Below are positions 8,478 to 17,409 of a DNA stretch of 64,000 bases, in pieces. How positions within the stretch are numbered: position 1 is the first letter of the stretch; each line of letters starts with the position of its first letter. Where the stretch lies: contig NZ_JBNGOP010000013.1 of the NCBI RefSeq assembly GCF_050589625.1, positions 1 to 64,000 on the forward strand, given 5' to 3'. A program made the position numbers and the translations under genes. This DNA is from Pelagihabitans sp947500445. GTDB taxonomy: Bacteria > Bacteroidota > Bacteroidia > Flavobacteriales > Flavobacteriaceae. The notes beneath the pieces are model-generated. The model saw only the letters and a list, made by a program, of their open reading frames with translations. It was not told the origin of the DNA and did no database searches.

Positions 8478-9266
8478 TCAAAATAATGACATCGGAATCT
8501 TACAAACAGGGATGGAAACCATCTTATGTTGGTTTGCGATATGGAAACGGTTAAATATCAGAAATACTTCCTTTTCCCTTCCCACAAAGTCATTTGGCGT
8601 TTTTCCGGCGTCTTTCATTTTCATGGCCCACTCCAGTTCGGGATAGCTGGCGCCGATCTGATCTTCATCGGTTCGATTATCTCCCCATAGTCCGTCCGTA
8701 GGAGCGGCCTTAATAATATCCTCATTAAGGTTGAGGAATTTTCCGATAGCGTATACCTGTGTTTTTAAAAGATCCGCGATGGGGCTCAGGTCTACCCCGC
8801 CATCTCCGTATTTGGTATAAAAGCCGACACCAAAGTCCTCCACCTTGTTTCCGGTACCGGCAACGAGGTATTTTTGAAGGGCGGCAAAGTAATAGAGCGT
8901 TGTCATGCGCAAACGTGCCCTCGTATTTGCTAATGACATAAAACGGTCTTCTTCGTTCTCAACGGGTGGTAGCGCAGCGACCAAGCTGTCGAAAACCGGT
9001 GTTAGGTTTACCGGTTGGCGCGAAACGTTTTTAAAATTCCGTTGTAACCAATCGATATGCCTGTCGGCCCGGGTAACTTGATTGTCTGCTTGGTGTATCG
9101 GCATTTCCAGGCACAATAGCTCCAATCCGGTTTTGGCGCAAAGGGTAGAGGTCACCGCGGAATCGATACCGCCGGAAATTCCGATTACAAAACCTTTCAT
9201 GTTCGCATTGGTGGCATACTCCTTGAGCCAGGCCACAATATGTTCGGTTACTTTTTCTGTTTGCAT
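8478..9266 (-). CDS. nadE: NAD(+) synthetase NadE
   Basis: 262 residues from the ATG at 9264-9266 (MQTEKVTEHIVAWLKEYA), the family's usual start; the longer frame reads into the gldB promoter. It adenylates and amidates nicotinate adenine dinucleotide in the last step of NAD synthesis. Visible motifs: PP-loop GISGGIDSAV at about 27-36, AGTGNKVEDFGVGFYTKYGD (substrate pocket), DLSPIADLLKTQVY and PTDGLWGDNRTDEDQIGASY. No glutaminase domain is present, so it uses ammonia or a partner amidase. Divergent from gldB. Confidence 0.93.
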   Translation of the reverse strand: MQTEKVTEHIVAWLKEYATNANMKGFVIGISGGIDSAVTSTLCAKTGLELLCLEMPIHQADNQVTRADRHIDWLQRNFKNVSRQPVNLTPVFDSLVAALPPVENEEDRFMSLANTRARLRMTTLYYFAALQKYLVAGTGNKVEDFGVGFYTKYGDGGVDLSPIADLLKTQVYAIGKFLNLNEDIIKAAPTDGLWGDNRTDEDQIGASYPELEWAMKMKDAGKTPNDFVGREKEVFLIFNRFHIANQHKMVSIPVCKIPMSLF

Positions 9267-9293
9267 AGGGCTACCGATTGATTTAAAAACAAT

Positions 9294-9301
9294 TAACTTT
9301 G
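9294..9301 (+). promoter_or_regulatory. Candidate gldB promoter -7 box
   Basis: TAACTTTG matches TAnnTTTG and lies 22 bases before the gldB ATG, giving a short leader of about 18 nt. A TTG at 9278-9280 is closer than the usual -33 spacing. Confidence 0.45.
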
Positions 9302-9323
9302 CAGCGGTAAAAATAAACCGTAG

Positions 9324-10322
9324 ATGCCGAATACGAAAACGAAAGACACTTTTCTTATGGCGATACGCCACTTTTTTGGTGCGCTAATGCTCTTATTTTT
9401 AATGGGTTCTTGTAATCGGTCGCCAAAAGTGCTGGAAGCTGTCGAAAAAATCGATATTAATTTGGAAGTATCGCGGTTCGATCAGGAATTTGCAGCGGCC
9501 AGACCTCAGGATATCGCCGTTTTAAAGAAAAAGTATCCCTATCTCTTTCCGAAACAATTCCCGGACAGCGTATGGCGCGGCATGCTTTCGGACTCTTTAC
9601 AACGAGTTATCCGGGCCGAGGTGGCAAACGCCTTTCCCGATTTTGCGGAAGAGGAGGAGGGGCTGACCCTTTTGTTCAAACACATTACCCATTACTTTCC
9701 GCAATATACCGTGCCAAAAGTGGTTACGGTCACCAATAATGTAGATTATGAAAATAGGGTAATCGCAACGGATTCCCTGTTGCTATTGAGTTTGGACAAT
9801 TACTTGGGTCCCGATCATAAGTTTTATGAAGGAATGTCGGCCTATATCGCCGCGGAGTTGGACAAGGATTTTTTGGTTTCCGATGTGGCATCCGCTTTTG
9901 CGAACAAAACCCTTCCGCGACTGCGGGACCGTAGCTTTTTGGCGCGTATGGTGTTCTACGGAAAACTCCTTTACATAAAAGACCTGTGGATGCCCTTGGC
10001 CACCGATGCCCAGAAAATACGGTATACCGAGGCGGAGCTGGAATGGGCATTGGAAAACGAAGCGCCGATATGGCGCAATTTTATAGCGAACGAATATTTG
10101 TATAGTACGGAAAGTAAATTGACACCGCGGTTTTTGGAGCCCGCCCCGTTTTCCAAATTCGGTCTTGAACTGGATAACGAGTCCCCGGGCCGCATAGGTC
10201 GCTTTATCGGTTGGCAGATCGTTCGTTCCTTCATGGAAAAAAATAACATTACCCTACAACAGTTGTTGACCCTTTCTGCAGATGATCTTTTTAAGAAAAG
10301 CAACTACAAACCCAAAAAATAA
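9324..10322 (+). CDS. gldB: Gliding motility lipoprotein GldB
   Basis: 332 residues. GldB is a lipoprotein needed for flavobacterial gliding and T9SS-linked motility. Lipobox LMGSC places the lipid Cys at residue 30. Diagnostic stretches include LFPKQFPDSVW, FKHITHYFPQY, LLLSLDNYLGPDHKFYEG, WRNFIANEYLYSTE and ESPGRIGRFIGWQIVRSFM. An in-frame ATG at 9357 (MAIRHFFGALMLL) would give a more typical short signal peptide; both are downstream of the TAACTTTG box. The stop overlaps the gldC start (TAATG), so the two are translationally coupled. Confidence 0.93.
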   Translation: MPNTKTKDTFLMAIRHFFGALMLLFLMGSCNRSPKVLEAVEKIDINLEVSRFDQEFAAARPQDIAVLKKKYPYLFPKQFPDSVWRGMLSDSLQRVIRAEVANAFPDFAEEEEGLTLLFKHITHYFPQYTVPKVVTVTNNVDYENRVIATDSLLLLSLDNYLGPDHKFYEGMSAYIAAELDKDFLVSDVASAFANKTLPRLRDRSFLARMVFYGKLLYIKDLWMPLATDAQKIRYTEAELEWALENEAPIWRNFIANEYLYSTESKLTPRFLEPAPFSKFGLELDNESPGRIGRFIGWQIVRSFMEKNNITLQQLLTLSADDLFKKSNYKPKK

Positions 10323-10657
10323 TGGCAGCGCTTCACACTTCGGAAATTACGTTAAAAGTCGGTTTGGACGAAAATCGAGTACCGGAGGTACTTACCTGGT
10401 CCGCTCAGGATGGCGGCATCGACAACGAGGAGGCCAAGGCCATGCTTTTATCGGTTTGGGACAGTAAGAACAAGGAATCCCTTAAAATCGACCTGTGGAC
10501 CAAGGACATGCCCGTCGATGAAATGAAAATTTTCTTTCATCAAACCTTGGTATCGCTTTCCGATACCTTTATGAAGGCCACGCAAGATGAAAAGATGACT
10601 GCCACCATGAAGGACTTCTGTGCCTATTTTGAGGAAAAAATGGAGTTAAAAGGCTAA
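10322..10657 (+). CDS. gldC: Gliding motility protein GldC
   Basis: 111 residues, cytoplasmic, no signal peptide. Recognised from the sequence (SEITLKVGLDENRVPE, LKIDLWTKDMPVDEMKIFFH, LSDTFMKAT) and from lying immediately after gldB, as is standard in Flavobacteriaceae. It contributes to gliding, though its exact role is unknown and loss is milder than loss of GldB. Confidence 0.93.
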   Translation: MAALHTSEITLKVGLDENRVPEVLTWSAQDGGIDNEEAKAMLLSVWDSKNKESLKIDLWTKDMPVDEMKIFFHQTLVSLSDTFMKATQDEKMTATMKDFCAYFEEKMELKG

Positions 10658-10706
10658 GGTTCCATGGTGATCATTGCCGGTGGTATACTTGGCATGTTGT
10701 ACTACG

Positions 10707-11516
10707 CTAGTCGCCATTTAAGGAAATCACGTTTTCGGTCACAATTTTTGAAAGTACCTCCAAATTTCCTTCTTCAAAAAGAGCGGGCAGCTTTTTTAAT
10801 GGGGTACCTATAGGGGCTTTGTAGTTTACATAGTCCTGAAAGCGAATGCCGTTCACCGTTCTCGGATGGTACGCGCTTCTAAAGCGAACGCCCCCACCAT
10901 TGGTATTATAGCTATAGGCCAGATAATCGATGGTTTTTGTTTTTTCGTTTATCCAATAATGGAAGATATCGTCAAAATCGGTACCTCCGTCTTCTTCCGT
11001 AAAACGTACGCCGAGAATTTGATAGGGGATTCCTTTTATTCGGGTGCTGCCCTCGAAGGATTTTTGTACCGCCTTGTCCTGCAGTTTATCGGGGAGCGTA
11101 GCAAAGTAGATTACCGAGTTCAGCGCCTCCGAATATTTAGCCACGTCCTTATCGGAAAAGGAGGTTAACGACCCGTTTACGGTACGGGTAAGTACTCCAT
11201 TTTTTAAGGTATCGTAAATTTCGATTCCGTCCTTGGTGTCTTTGGCGGTATAGGTATATCCTTCCGGACCGTTTTTGAACGTATAGTTCCGGTTTCTGAA
11301 AGTAAATTGATAAAACGCGTTTTTGTAACGTTCACCGCCATGTGCCGCAACAACATCATGTAACAATTGGGCCTCTTCCGATAGTCGCGGTTTGGACGTT
11401 TCTATCTTCGCCCTGTCTTCGGGAGCGGTTTCCGATTGTTCTTTATTTGGGTCCGTTTTGCAGGAGCTTACCAAAAAAAGCATGGCAAGCATCGGTAATA
11501 GTGCGATTCGGTGCAT
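10707..11516 (-). CDS. DUF6503 family lipoprotein
   Basis: 269 residues with a lipobox (MLFLVSSC, Cys about 19) followed by a low-complexity linker and a beta-rich domain: HDVVAAHGGERYKNAFYQFTF, KNGPEGYTYTAKDT, FHYWINEKTKTIDYLAYSY, RTVNGIRFQDYVNYK. This matches DUF6503 proteins, which are sometimes mislabelled as aldolases; nothing here suggests an aldolase. Probably a periplasmic, outer-membrane-lipoprotein-like carrier fold. Convergent with gldC. Confidence 0.8.
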   Translation of the reverse strand: MHRIALLPMLAMLFLVSSCKTDPNKEQSETAPEDRAKIETSKPRLSEEAQLLHDVVAAHGGERYKNAFYQFTFRNRNYTFKNGPEGYTYTAKDTKDGIEIYDTLKNGVLTRTVNGSLTSFSDKDVAKYSEALNSVIYFATLPDKLQDKAVQKSFEGSTRIKGIPYQILGVRFTEEDGGTDFDDIFHYWINEKTKTIDYLAYSYNTNGGGVRFRSAYHPRTVNGIRFQDYVNYKAPIGTPLKKLPALFEEGNLEVLSKIVTENVISLNGD

Positions 11517-11703
11517 AAATTGATTTGGGTTTTATGTCAAAAACGTACAAGGTTTACGGTATGATACCTATACATAAACCAAATGTTCTTCCATTTGTCA
11601 ATTAAAAAAAATAAACCTAACAACTAAAATTGTAGCTATTGCATCCTTCCCAAAAGTACCGTTCTTTTTCCCGTATGCACTATCACCTAATTTGATTTCA
11701 AAA

Positions 11704-11711
11704 TACTTTTG
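11704..11711 (+). promoter_or_regulatory. Candidate -7 box for the SDR operon
   Basis: TACTTTTG matches TAnnTTTG, 25 bases before the SDR ATG. Upstream spacing to a TTTG at 11691 is too short for a standard -33 box. Confidence 0.45.
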
Positions 11712-11736
11712 TGTCTATATAACTTAAAAAAATGAA

Positions 11737-12486
11737 ATGGAAAAAAAGGCATTGATTATCGGGGGGAGTAGTGGAATCGGGAAAGCTACTGCGGAAAACT
11801 TATTAAAGCAAGGCATCACGGTACATGTGGTGGGTACCAACTATGATAAATTGTTACGTTTTAAGAACGAAGTAAACGACGGTTTGGAAACGCATCAAGT
11901 AGATATTACCAACATCGATGATGTAAGTGCTTTCAATGAAAAAATAGGAACTTGGGATAATCTGGATTTCTTGGTAAACGCTTCTGGTATCTTTTTGCCA
12001 AAGCCTTTTTTGGACCATTCCTTAGAGGACTACGATTCGTATATGAATTTAAATAGGGGGTTCTTTTTTATTATACAGGCCGCATCAAAAAAAATGGCGG
12101 AACAAAATGGGGGCGCCATTGTAAATGTCGGGTCCATGTGGGCAAAACAAGCGATAAGGGCTACGCCTTCTTCGGCCTATTCTATGCAGAAAGCCGGTTT
12201 ACATTCCCTTACGCAACATTTGGCCATGGAGTTGGCAGAATATGGAATACGCGTAAATGCCGTTTCCCCTGCGGTAGTGGAAACCCCGGTTTATGATGGC
12301 GTTTTTGGCAATAGGGAAGCGGCACATGAGGCGTTACAGGGTTTTCACGGGTTTCATCCGATAGGCCGATATGGTACTCCCGATGACGTTGCCAACACCA
12401 TATGCTTTTTACTTTCCGAAAATACTTCATGGGTAACTGGAGCCATTTGGGATACCGATGGAGGTGTAATGTCCGGTAGAAACTAG
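11737..12486 (+). CDS. SDR family oxidoreductase
   Basis: 249 residues, classical short-chain dehydrogenase. Rossmann glycine motif GGSSGIG at 9-15, VNASG at 80-84 in place of NNAG, catalytic Ser133 (VGSMW), Tyr148 and Lys152 (YSMQK), and the C-terminal DGG end. Coenzyme choice is not clear; the loop after beta-2 (GTNYDKL) lacks the acidic residue typical of NAD-specific enzymes, hinting at NADP. First gene of a likely operon with a flavin amine oxidase-like protein and an AraC regulator, so the three may handle one substrate. Substrate unknown. Confidence 0.88.
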   Translation: MEKKALIIGGSSGIGKATAENLLKQGITVHVVGTNYDKLLRFKNEVNDGLETHQVDITNIDDVSAFNEKIGTWDNLDFLVNASGIFLPKPFLDHSLEDYDSYMNLNRGFFFIIQAASKKMAEQNGGAIVNVGSMWAKQAIRATPSSAYSMQKAGLHSLTQHLAMELAEYGIRVNAVSPAVVETPVYDGVFGNREAAHEALQGFHGFHPIGRYGTPDDVANTICFLLSENTSWVTGAIWDTDGGVMSGRN

Positions 12487-12622
12487 CAGGTATATTTGAT
12501 CGGTCGTTAGGTCGCTTTCTGAATATTGGCTAAGGATTTCCGATAGTTGGCGACATATCATAGCAAGGAGTCTTATTTTTGGTTCCATCCAATAAGGATT
12601 TGAATATCGATAACAATTACGT

Positions 12623-13678
12623 ATGTCCATCCCATTTACAAAATACATGATCATAGGGGCTGGCCTTTCCGGGCTTACTACCGCCTATGTATTGCGCAAA
12701 GCGGGAGAGACCGATATGATGGTCTTGGAATCGCGAAAGCGTATCGGAGGGAGGATTTTTGAGCAAGATCGGATAGATTTTGGTGGTACATGGTTTCAAT
12801 CCCATCACCTAAATGTACTCCGTTTATTGGATGAATTGGGAATAGCAAAATTTCATCAGTACGTAAAGGGGAAAAGTGTTTTGGTATACCGAAATGGAGT
12901 TCCGGAGCGGTACTTTGAGAGCGACCCCAACACTCCTTCCGCTTATCGTATTGTGGGAGGGTCGATGGCCTTGGTCAATAGTTTGGCAAATGGAGGAAGG
13001 GAGCATTTGATGCCAGGGGTTACGGTACGGGGATTACGACAAGAAGGTAAGTTGTTTTTGGTGGAGACCGATCAGGGGTCGTTTAAAAGTGAGAAGGTCG
13101 TAGTAACGGTTCCGCCAAAAATTACGGACCGAATACTATTTGAACCTGAACTGCCCAAGGCCCTTCGCTTGGTTATGGCGAAAACCCATACTTGGATGAG
13201 CAATTCAATGAAAGTAGGATTAACGTTTCAACGACCGTTTTGGAGGGCCAAAGGTCTTTCTGGAACACTCATTGGACAGACTGGGGCGGTTACGGAACTA
13301 TATGACCATTCAGACGCAAGTAATCGGTATTATGCGCTAATGGGGTTTATCAATGAAGGGTTGCGGGTTTTTTCCGAAACCGAACGTAAAAAACGCATAT
13401 TACATTATTTAGCCACATACCTTGGAGAAGAGGTCAATACGTACACTACTTACGAAGAAAAAGATTGGTCCCAAGATCGGCATACTTCCGAAGAAACTGA
13501 GCAAACCGGGTATGATAGTCTTTCCTATGGCAATGTCTTGTTTCAAAGGGGATACTTGAACAATTCCCTTGTTTTTTCAGGTACGGAAACAGCCAGTAGT
13601 TATGGTGGATATATGGATGGTGCCATCTCGAGCGGAATTCGAGCGGCAAAACAACTTTTGGAACATCGACAAGAATGA
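12623..13678 (+). CDS. Flavin amine oxidase-like FAD protein
   Basis: 351 residues. N-terminal FAD-binding GAGLSGLTTAYVLRKAG and LESRKRIGGRI (GG doublet), a middle substrate region, and the C-terminal flavin motif SGTETASSYGGYMDGAISSG typical of monoamine oxidases and related NAD(P)/FAD amine oxidases. Shorter than most members (about 430-480), chiefly in the central part, so activity may differ from true amine oxidases. The stop overlaps the AraC start by 4 bases (ATGA), so regulator and enzyme are co-translated. Confidence 0.85.
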   Translation: MSIPFTKYMIIGAGLSGLTTAYVLRKAGETDMMVLESRKRIGGRIFEQDRIDFGGTWFQSHHLNVLRLLDELGIAKFHQYVKGKSVLVYRNGVPERYFESDPNTPSAYRIVGGSMALVNSLANGGREHLMPGVTVRGLRQEGKLFLVETDQGSFKSEKVVVTVPPKITDRILFEPELPKALRLVMAKTHTWMSNSMKVGLTFQRPFWRAKGLSGTLIGQTGAVTELYDHSDASNRYYALMGFINEGLRVFSETERKKRILHYLATYLGEEVNTYTTYEEKDWSQDRHTSEETEQTGYDSLSYGNVLFQRGYLNNSLVFSGTETASSYGGYMDGAISSGIRAAKQLLEHRQE

Positions 13679-14544
13679 AGGTGAAAAAGCGAATAACACA
13701 ATACCACCTACATAAAGCAAGACCCGAAAAATTGCAGTTTGAGTTGTACGATTTAAAAACGTACCGAAAAGAAAGTGGGACTATGGCCGCTGTACCGCAT
13801 TCACATAGTTACTATCAAATCATATGGTTTTTTGACGCCGGGGGAACACATGTCGTAGATTTCAGAACATATCAAATACAATCGAACACCGTATTGTTTA
13901 TCGGTAAGGACCAAATTCATGCCTTTGATGAGAACTTGAACGTAAACGGATGGTTGATCCACTTTAACGAGGGTTTTTTTATGCATTCCGATGTTGATAT
14001 ATTTTTAAAGTATACCATTTTTAATACGGGTAAAAATTCCTTTTATGCAATGGATAGGGCCACTGGCACCGCGGCATCCAACTTTGTCGCAATGATTAGG
14101 GAAGAGCTTTTCAATAAAGGACGCTTTGGTTACGGGGAGATCGTACGCTTTTTATTAAAATCGTTTTTGATCAATTTGGAACGGATGCATCGGGAAACAA
14201 CTGACGAGGCCCTGACTATAAGCAACGCCTACGCGTTACAGTTTTATCGATTTCGGGAACTGGTGGAATCAAATTATGCAAAGCAATATACGATGAAGGA
14301 ATATGCGAATGCCTTGAATATCTCCACCAAAACGCTGGTCACGATCTGCAATGCAGAAGGGGGAAAGTCCCCTTCTAAAATAGTTTCTGAACGCAGGATA
14401 TTGCAGGCGCAACGTCTATTGCGCTATACGGCCTTGCAAGTTGGGGAGATTGCATTTCGTTTGGGTTTTGAAGATGTATCTTATTTCATACGCTTTTTTA
14501 AACGACATATGGGCAATTCGCCCAACGAGTATCGAAAAAAATAG
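13675..14544 (+). CDS. AraC family transcriptional regulator
   Basis: 289 residues. N-terminal cupin sensor (about 15-120; PHSHSYYQIIWFFDAGGTHVV, LFIGKDQIHAF) and C-terminal double helix-turn-helix (about 190-289; YTMKEYANALNISTKTLV, LQVGEIAFRLGFEDVSYFIR, GNSPNEYRKK). The HTH ending RLGFED-SYFIRFFKR is classic AraC/XylS. Likely controls its own operon with the SDR and FAD genes; ligand unknown. Confidence 0.92.
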   Translation: MKVKKRITQYHLHKARPEKLQFELYDLKTYRKESGTMAAVPHSHSYYQIIWFFDAGGTHVVDFRTYQIQSNTVLFIGKDQIHAFDENLNVNGWLIHFNEGFFMHSDVDIFLKYTIFNTGKNSFYAMDRATGTAASNFVAMIREELFNKGRFGYGEIVRFLLKSFLINLERMHRETTDEALTISNAYALQFYRFRELVESNYAKQYTMKEYANALNISTKTLVTICNAEGGKSPSKIVSERRILQAQRLLRYTALQVGEIAFRLGFEDVSYFIRFFKRHMGNSPNEYRKK

Positions 14545-14554
14545 TACCTCACAG

Positions 14555-16174
14555 TTATGGTCGGGAAATGGTAAAGGGCCATCCCTCGAATTGGCGGGCA
14601 CCTGTTTTGGTAACATCTTCGTACCGCGGCCAACATTCAAAAGTAACGGTAGCCGATTCTTTATTAAACCGAATAAGACCATAACCGCTCCCTTGTGAAC
14701 GACTTTCCGGATTGGCATAGGCCATCATCGATATTTTATTGTGAAACCCGTCTAAGTAATCGCCCGTCCAGGGAAGCGTGGTATCCGGGTTCGGATGTGC
14801 GCCTGTTTTTTCATCTTCGGGCCACCACCAGCGACTGTAATAATCGTTTACGATCGCGGGCACTACAAAAGCCCAAGGGCCATCCCCAAAGGCCTCCGTT
14901 CCGTGTTTGACGATGGTCGCCAAATGCTGGTCCCCCGCAATGTGAACGGCATTGGCCCGCTGTATCAGTTTGAGCGCTTTGTTTCTTCCCGTTTGGGGCC
15001 AGCCATTGCTGTCGAGGTCGGCATGCAGTCGATTTTCGGTGCCACCATGGATGTGGGCACCTCCACAAAATCCGGTCTGCGACAAAACCACTTTGAGCAT
15101 TTCGGTACGTTCCTTGCCCCAAGTTTCCAAAAAACGGAGTTGCCGGTCGCCCAACAATTGTAGCCCTTGCAGGTCAATGGATGCGGGATCGTATGCAGGA
15201 TTTCGGATATGATCTGGCCTAGGGCCTTGCTGTGGAATTTTTCCCTCCGGACCGGACTTAAATTTGCGATCTTCCACAATGGCAAAATCGATATCGCCCA
15301 ATACCAAGTTGGTGTAGTATACGCCAATGCCCCGTTCGATAGGGGTAGGGTCGAACGGATCCGGTAAATGGGCCGTTTGACAGCGTTCTACCATTTTTAC
15401 GTATTCGGGGTGATAGCGGTAACCACCGTCCGGACCTCCGGGGCTTTTAGAAACCTTTCCGTTTTCGCCCCATAAATTGCCCTGCCCGATATCATGGTCG
15501 TCCGGGATGGTGATGCATGGCCTATTTCTAAAGGTTTCCCGAAACTGAAGCCCGAACTTTAACCAGGCTGCCGTATGTTCAGTATGGTCGTACGATTGGT
15601 CTCCGGCAAAAAAAATTAGGTCAGGGTCCTGGTAGTCGATATTTCGAACATAATTTTCGCGCAATCCACGATCTTTATTGGAATTGCAAGATAACGCGGC
15701 CAGTGCGATTTCGTTTTTCGCCTTTGGATTTTTCCGGATACGTCCCGTATAAACGGCATTTGGGCCATGGCGCAAACGATAGTTTACATCCTTGGAATCG
15801 TCCCAGTTTCCCACCCGAAAAAGGGCCGACCATCCCAACTCGTTCACTTTTCTGGTTTGTATCGCTTTCCATTTTCCGTCTTCCTCTATTTCAAGGGTCG
15901 TTTCCCGCGTCTCGTCCGGGTAAAGTGGATAAAGTTGCGCGCTTAGCTTGAGCGTATTGTTTGATACGGTATAAAGACCAAAAGCGATTACACTGTCCCG
16001 ATCGACCTTCAGTTCGATAATCGGGTTTTTCCCGCGATTCCACCAATCGTTTATGGCCAAGGTGTCCACCTTTGAAAATGGAGCGATAACGTAGTTGCCG
16101 GAAGTTTTATTTTGCTCTGAACAATTAAAGAGAATAACCGCAAGGAGAACAAACAGATATGGTTTCATGATCAT
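14555..16174 (-). CDS. PhoD-like alkaline phosphatase family lipoprotein
   Basis: About 539 residues from the ATG at 16172-16174 (a second ATG at 16168 is equally possible); both give the lipoprotein signal MKPYLFVLLAVILFNC. Metallophosphatase core of the PhoD type: LSCNSNKD, PDLIFFAGDQSYDHTEHT, RPCITIPDDHDIGQGNLW, FLETWGKERTEML, AVHIAGDQHLATIV. These hold the Asp/Asn/His metal ligands. Secreted phosphomonoesterase or phosphodiesterase is likely. It starts 4 bases after the beta-lactamase stop, so the two are one transcript. Ten bases separate it from the convergent AraC gene. Confidence 0.87.
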   Translation of the reverse strand: MIMKPYLFVLLAVILFNCSEQNKTSGNYVIAPFSKVDTLAINDWWNRGKNPIIELKVDRDSVIAFGLYTVSNNTLKLSAQLYPLYPDETRETTLEIEEDGKWKAIQTRKVNELGWSALFRVGNWDDSKDVNYRLRHGPNAVYTGRIRKNPKAKNEIALAALSCNSNKDRGLRENYVRNIDYQDPDLIFFAGDQSYDHTEHTAAWLKFGLQFRETFRNRPCITIPDDHDIGQGNLWGENGKVSKSPGGPDGGYRYHPEYVKMVERCQTAHLPDPFDPTPIERGIGVYYTNLVLGDIDFAIVEDRKFKSGPEGKIPQQGPRPDHIRNPAYDPASIDLQGLQLLGDRQLRFLETWGKERTEMLKVVLSQTGFCGGAHIHGGTENRLHADLDSNGWPQTGRNKALKLIQRANAVHIAGDQHLATIVKHGTEAFGDGPWAFVVPAIVNDYYSRWWWPEDEKTGAHPNPDTTLPWTGDYLDGFHNKISMMAYANPESRSQGSGYGLIRFNKESATVTFECWPRYEDVTKTGARQFEGWPFTISRP

Positions 16175-16178
16175 GGGG

Positions 16179-16922
16179 CTATTTTTTGAGAAATAATTGT
16201 TCGGTATATTGTAGCAATTCCGTTCCGCCCGATTCCCCATGCCCGGGGATTACCGTCTTCAGATCGGGATAGGTGTGCTGTATTTTTGCTATCGTTTCGC
16301 TCCACGCATCGGTATCGGCATCTCCTAGAAAACCTTTGGTCGCGTTCATCGACTTCACCATGCAACCGCCAAACAACAAAGTTTCGTCGCTGACATAAGT
16401 GCAAATGTTATCGCTGGTATGGGCAGCGCCCAAAAAACGGTTTTCGACCATGGATCCGCCGATGTTGAGCCATAATACGTCCGAAAATCCATGTAGCGGA
16501 ACCGCCGATCCGGACGGTGCGGCCAACGCAATCGTTCGTATATTGGCGTAGGAGGCAATACCGGCATCATGAAAAGGTTGTAGGCCCCCTAGACAATCGT
16601 TGTGAAAATGGTTGATGACCACCGCCCGGAGCATGTGCCGTTTTTCTTTGGTGACCCATGCGAGCAGTGCCTCGGAGACCGCATCTTCCGTAGGGGTGTC
16701 CACCACAACTGCCTTACCGTTTTTTAGGTAGATGTAACCGTTGCAGGCCACCTTTCCAAAATCTTCGGTCTGTAAGTACGAAACATGCACAAAGCTATTT
16801 TCGGATAGCGCTATGATTTTTAAGGAATCGGAATTGTAAGCTATCGTTTGTTTTTGTGACCTACATAGCATTGTCATGAACATGGTGCAGGTGAGCAATA
16901 GAAAGTGTTTGCCGTGGCGCAT
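16179..16922 (-). CDS. bla: Subclass B1 metallo-beta-lactamase
   Basis: 247 residues with a signal peptide (KHFLLLTCTMFMTMLCRSQ). All zinc ligands of subclass B1 are in place: His105, His107, Asp109 (NHFHND), His168 (GAAHTSDN), Cys187 (GGCMVK) and His228 (IPGHGE); the substrate-contacting Lys190 follows Cys187, as in B1 enzymes. Length fits the family (about 240-250). It should hydrolyse penicillins, cephalosporins or carbapenems in the periplasm. Chromosomal B1 enzymes are known in several Flavobacteriaceae, so this is probably resident, not acquired: no IS or integron is near. Confidence 0.92.
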   Translation of the reverse strand: MRHGKHFLLLTCTMFMTMLCRSQKQTIAYNSDSLKIIALSENSFVHVSYLQTEDFGKVACNGYIYLKNGKAVVVDTPTEDAVSEALLAWVTKEKRHMLRAVVINHFHNDCLGGLQPFHDAGIASYANIRTIALAAPSGSAVPLHGFSDVLWLNIGGSMVENRFLGAAHTSDNICTYVSDETLLFGGCMVKSMNATKGFLGDADTDAWSETIAKIQHTYPDLKTVIPGHGESGGTELLQYTEQLFLKK

Positions 16923-16936
16923 ATTGGATGCTTTTT

Positions 16937-16963
16937 ATACCATTTCAAAGTTAAAAAGGTATT
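16937..16963. repeat. 27-bp dispersed palindrome, copy 2, with a -7 box for bla
   Basis: Arms ACCATTT and AAAGGTATT. On the minus strand the centre reads TAACTTTG (16953-16946), an exact TAnnTTTG box placed to start transcription about 20 bases ahead of the beta-lactamase ATG. Confidence 0.6.
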
Positions 16964-16985
16964 CGTACGTTAAATTTAAAACATT

Positions 16986-17012
16986 ATACCATTTCAAGGT
17001 TAAAGTGGTATT
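16986..17012. repeat. 27-bp dispersed palindrome, copy 3
   Basis: Arms ATACCATTT and GTGGTATT around CAAGGTTAAA; starts 49 bases after copy 2 in the same orientation, just before the 124-residue protein gene. The pair fills the divergent intergenic space. Confidence 0.65.
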
Positions 17013-17023
17013 ATCTTTCAAGA

Positions 17024-17398
17024 ATGAATAGTGGCCCCAATGAAAAATTGATATTTGTTTACAATGCCGATGCCGGACTTCGCAACGCGATGCTGGACAC
17101 GGCACATAAAATTTTTAGTCCCTCCACCTACGCATGTCGATTATGCGATATCACCTACGGGTTTTTCACGGAAAACCAAAAGTGGAAGGCGTTCCGGGAA
17201 AAAAGCAAGATCGAGATGGAGTTTTTGCATAAGGACGAGTTTGCGAAAACCTATCGTTCAAAGTTTGGACACAAGTTCACGTTTCCGATCGTACTATTGG
17301 CAACGCTCCAAGGCTTGGATGTTTTTATCGGTACCGAGGAACTCAATGCCATGGAAGACCTTGAAGCACTGACCACCACTATCGAGGAACGTCTTTGA
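17024..17398 (+). CDS. Conserved small protein, unknown function
   Basis: 124 residues, no signal peptide or membrane segment. Features: N-terminal strand KLIFVYNADAG, then a pair of cysteines in YACRLCDITYG, basic middle (ENQKWKAFREKSK), and FTFPIVLLATLQGLDVFIGTEEL. The fold looks like a small alpha/beta protein and the CxxC could bind metal or act in redox, but that is inference. Its stop is 11 bases from the convergent engB stop. Confidence 0.7.
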   Translation: MNSGPNEKLIFVYNADAGLRNAMLDTAHKIFSPSTYACRLCDITYGFFTENQKWKAFREKSKIEMEFLHKDEFAKTYRSKFGHKFTFPIVLLATLQGLDVFIGTEELNAMEDLEALTTTIEERL

Positions 17399-17409
17399 GA
17401 ATGCTATTT

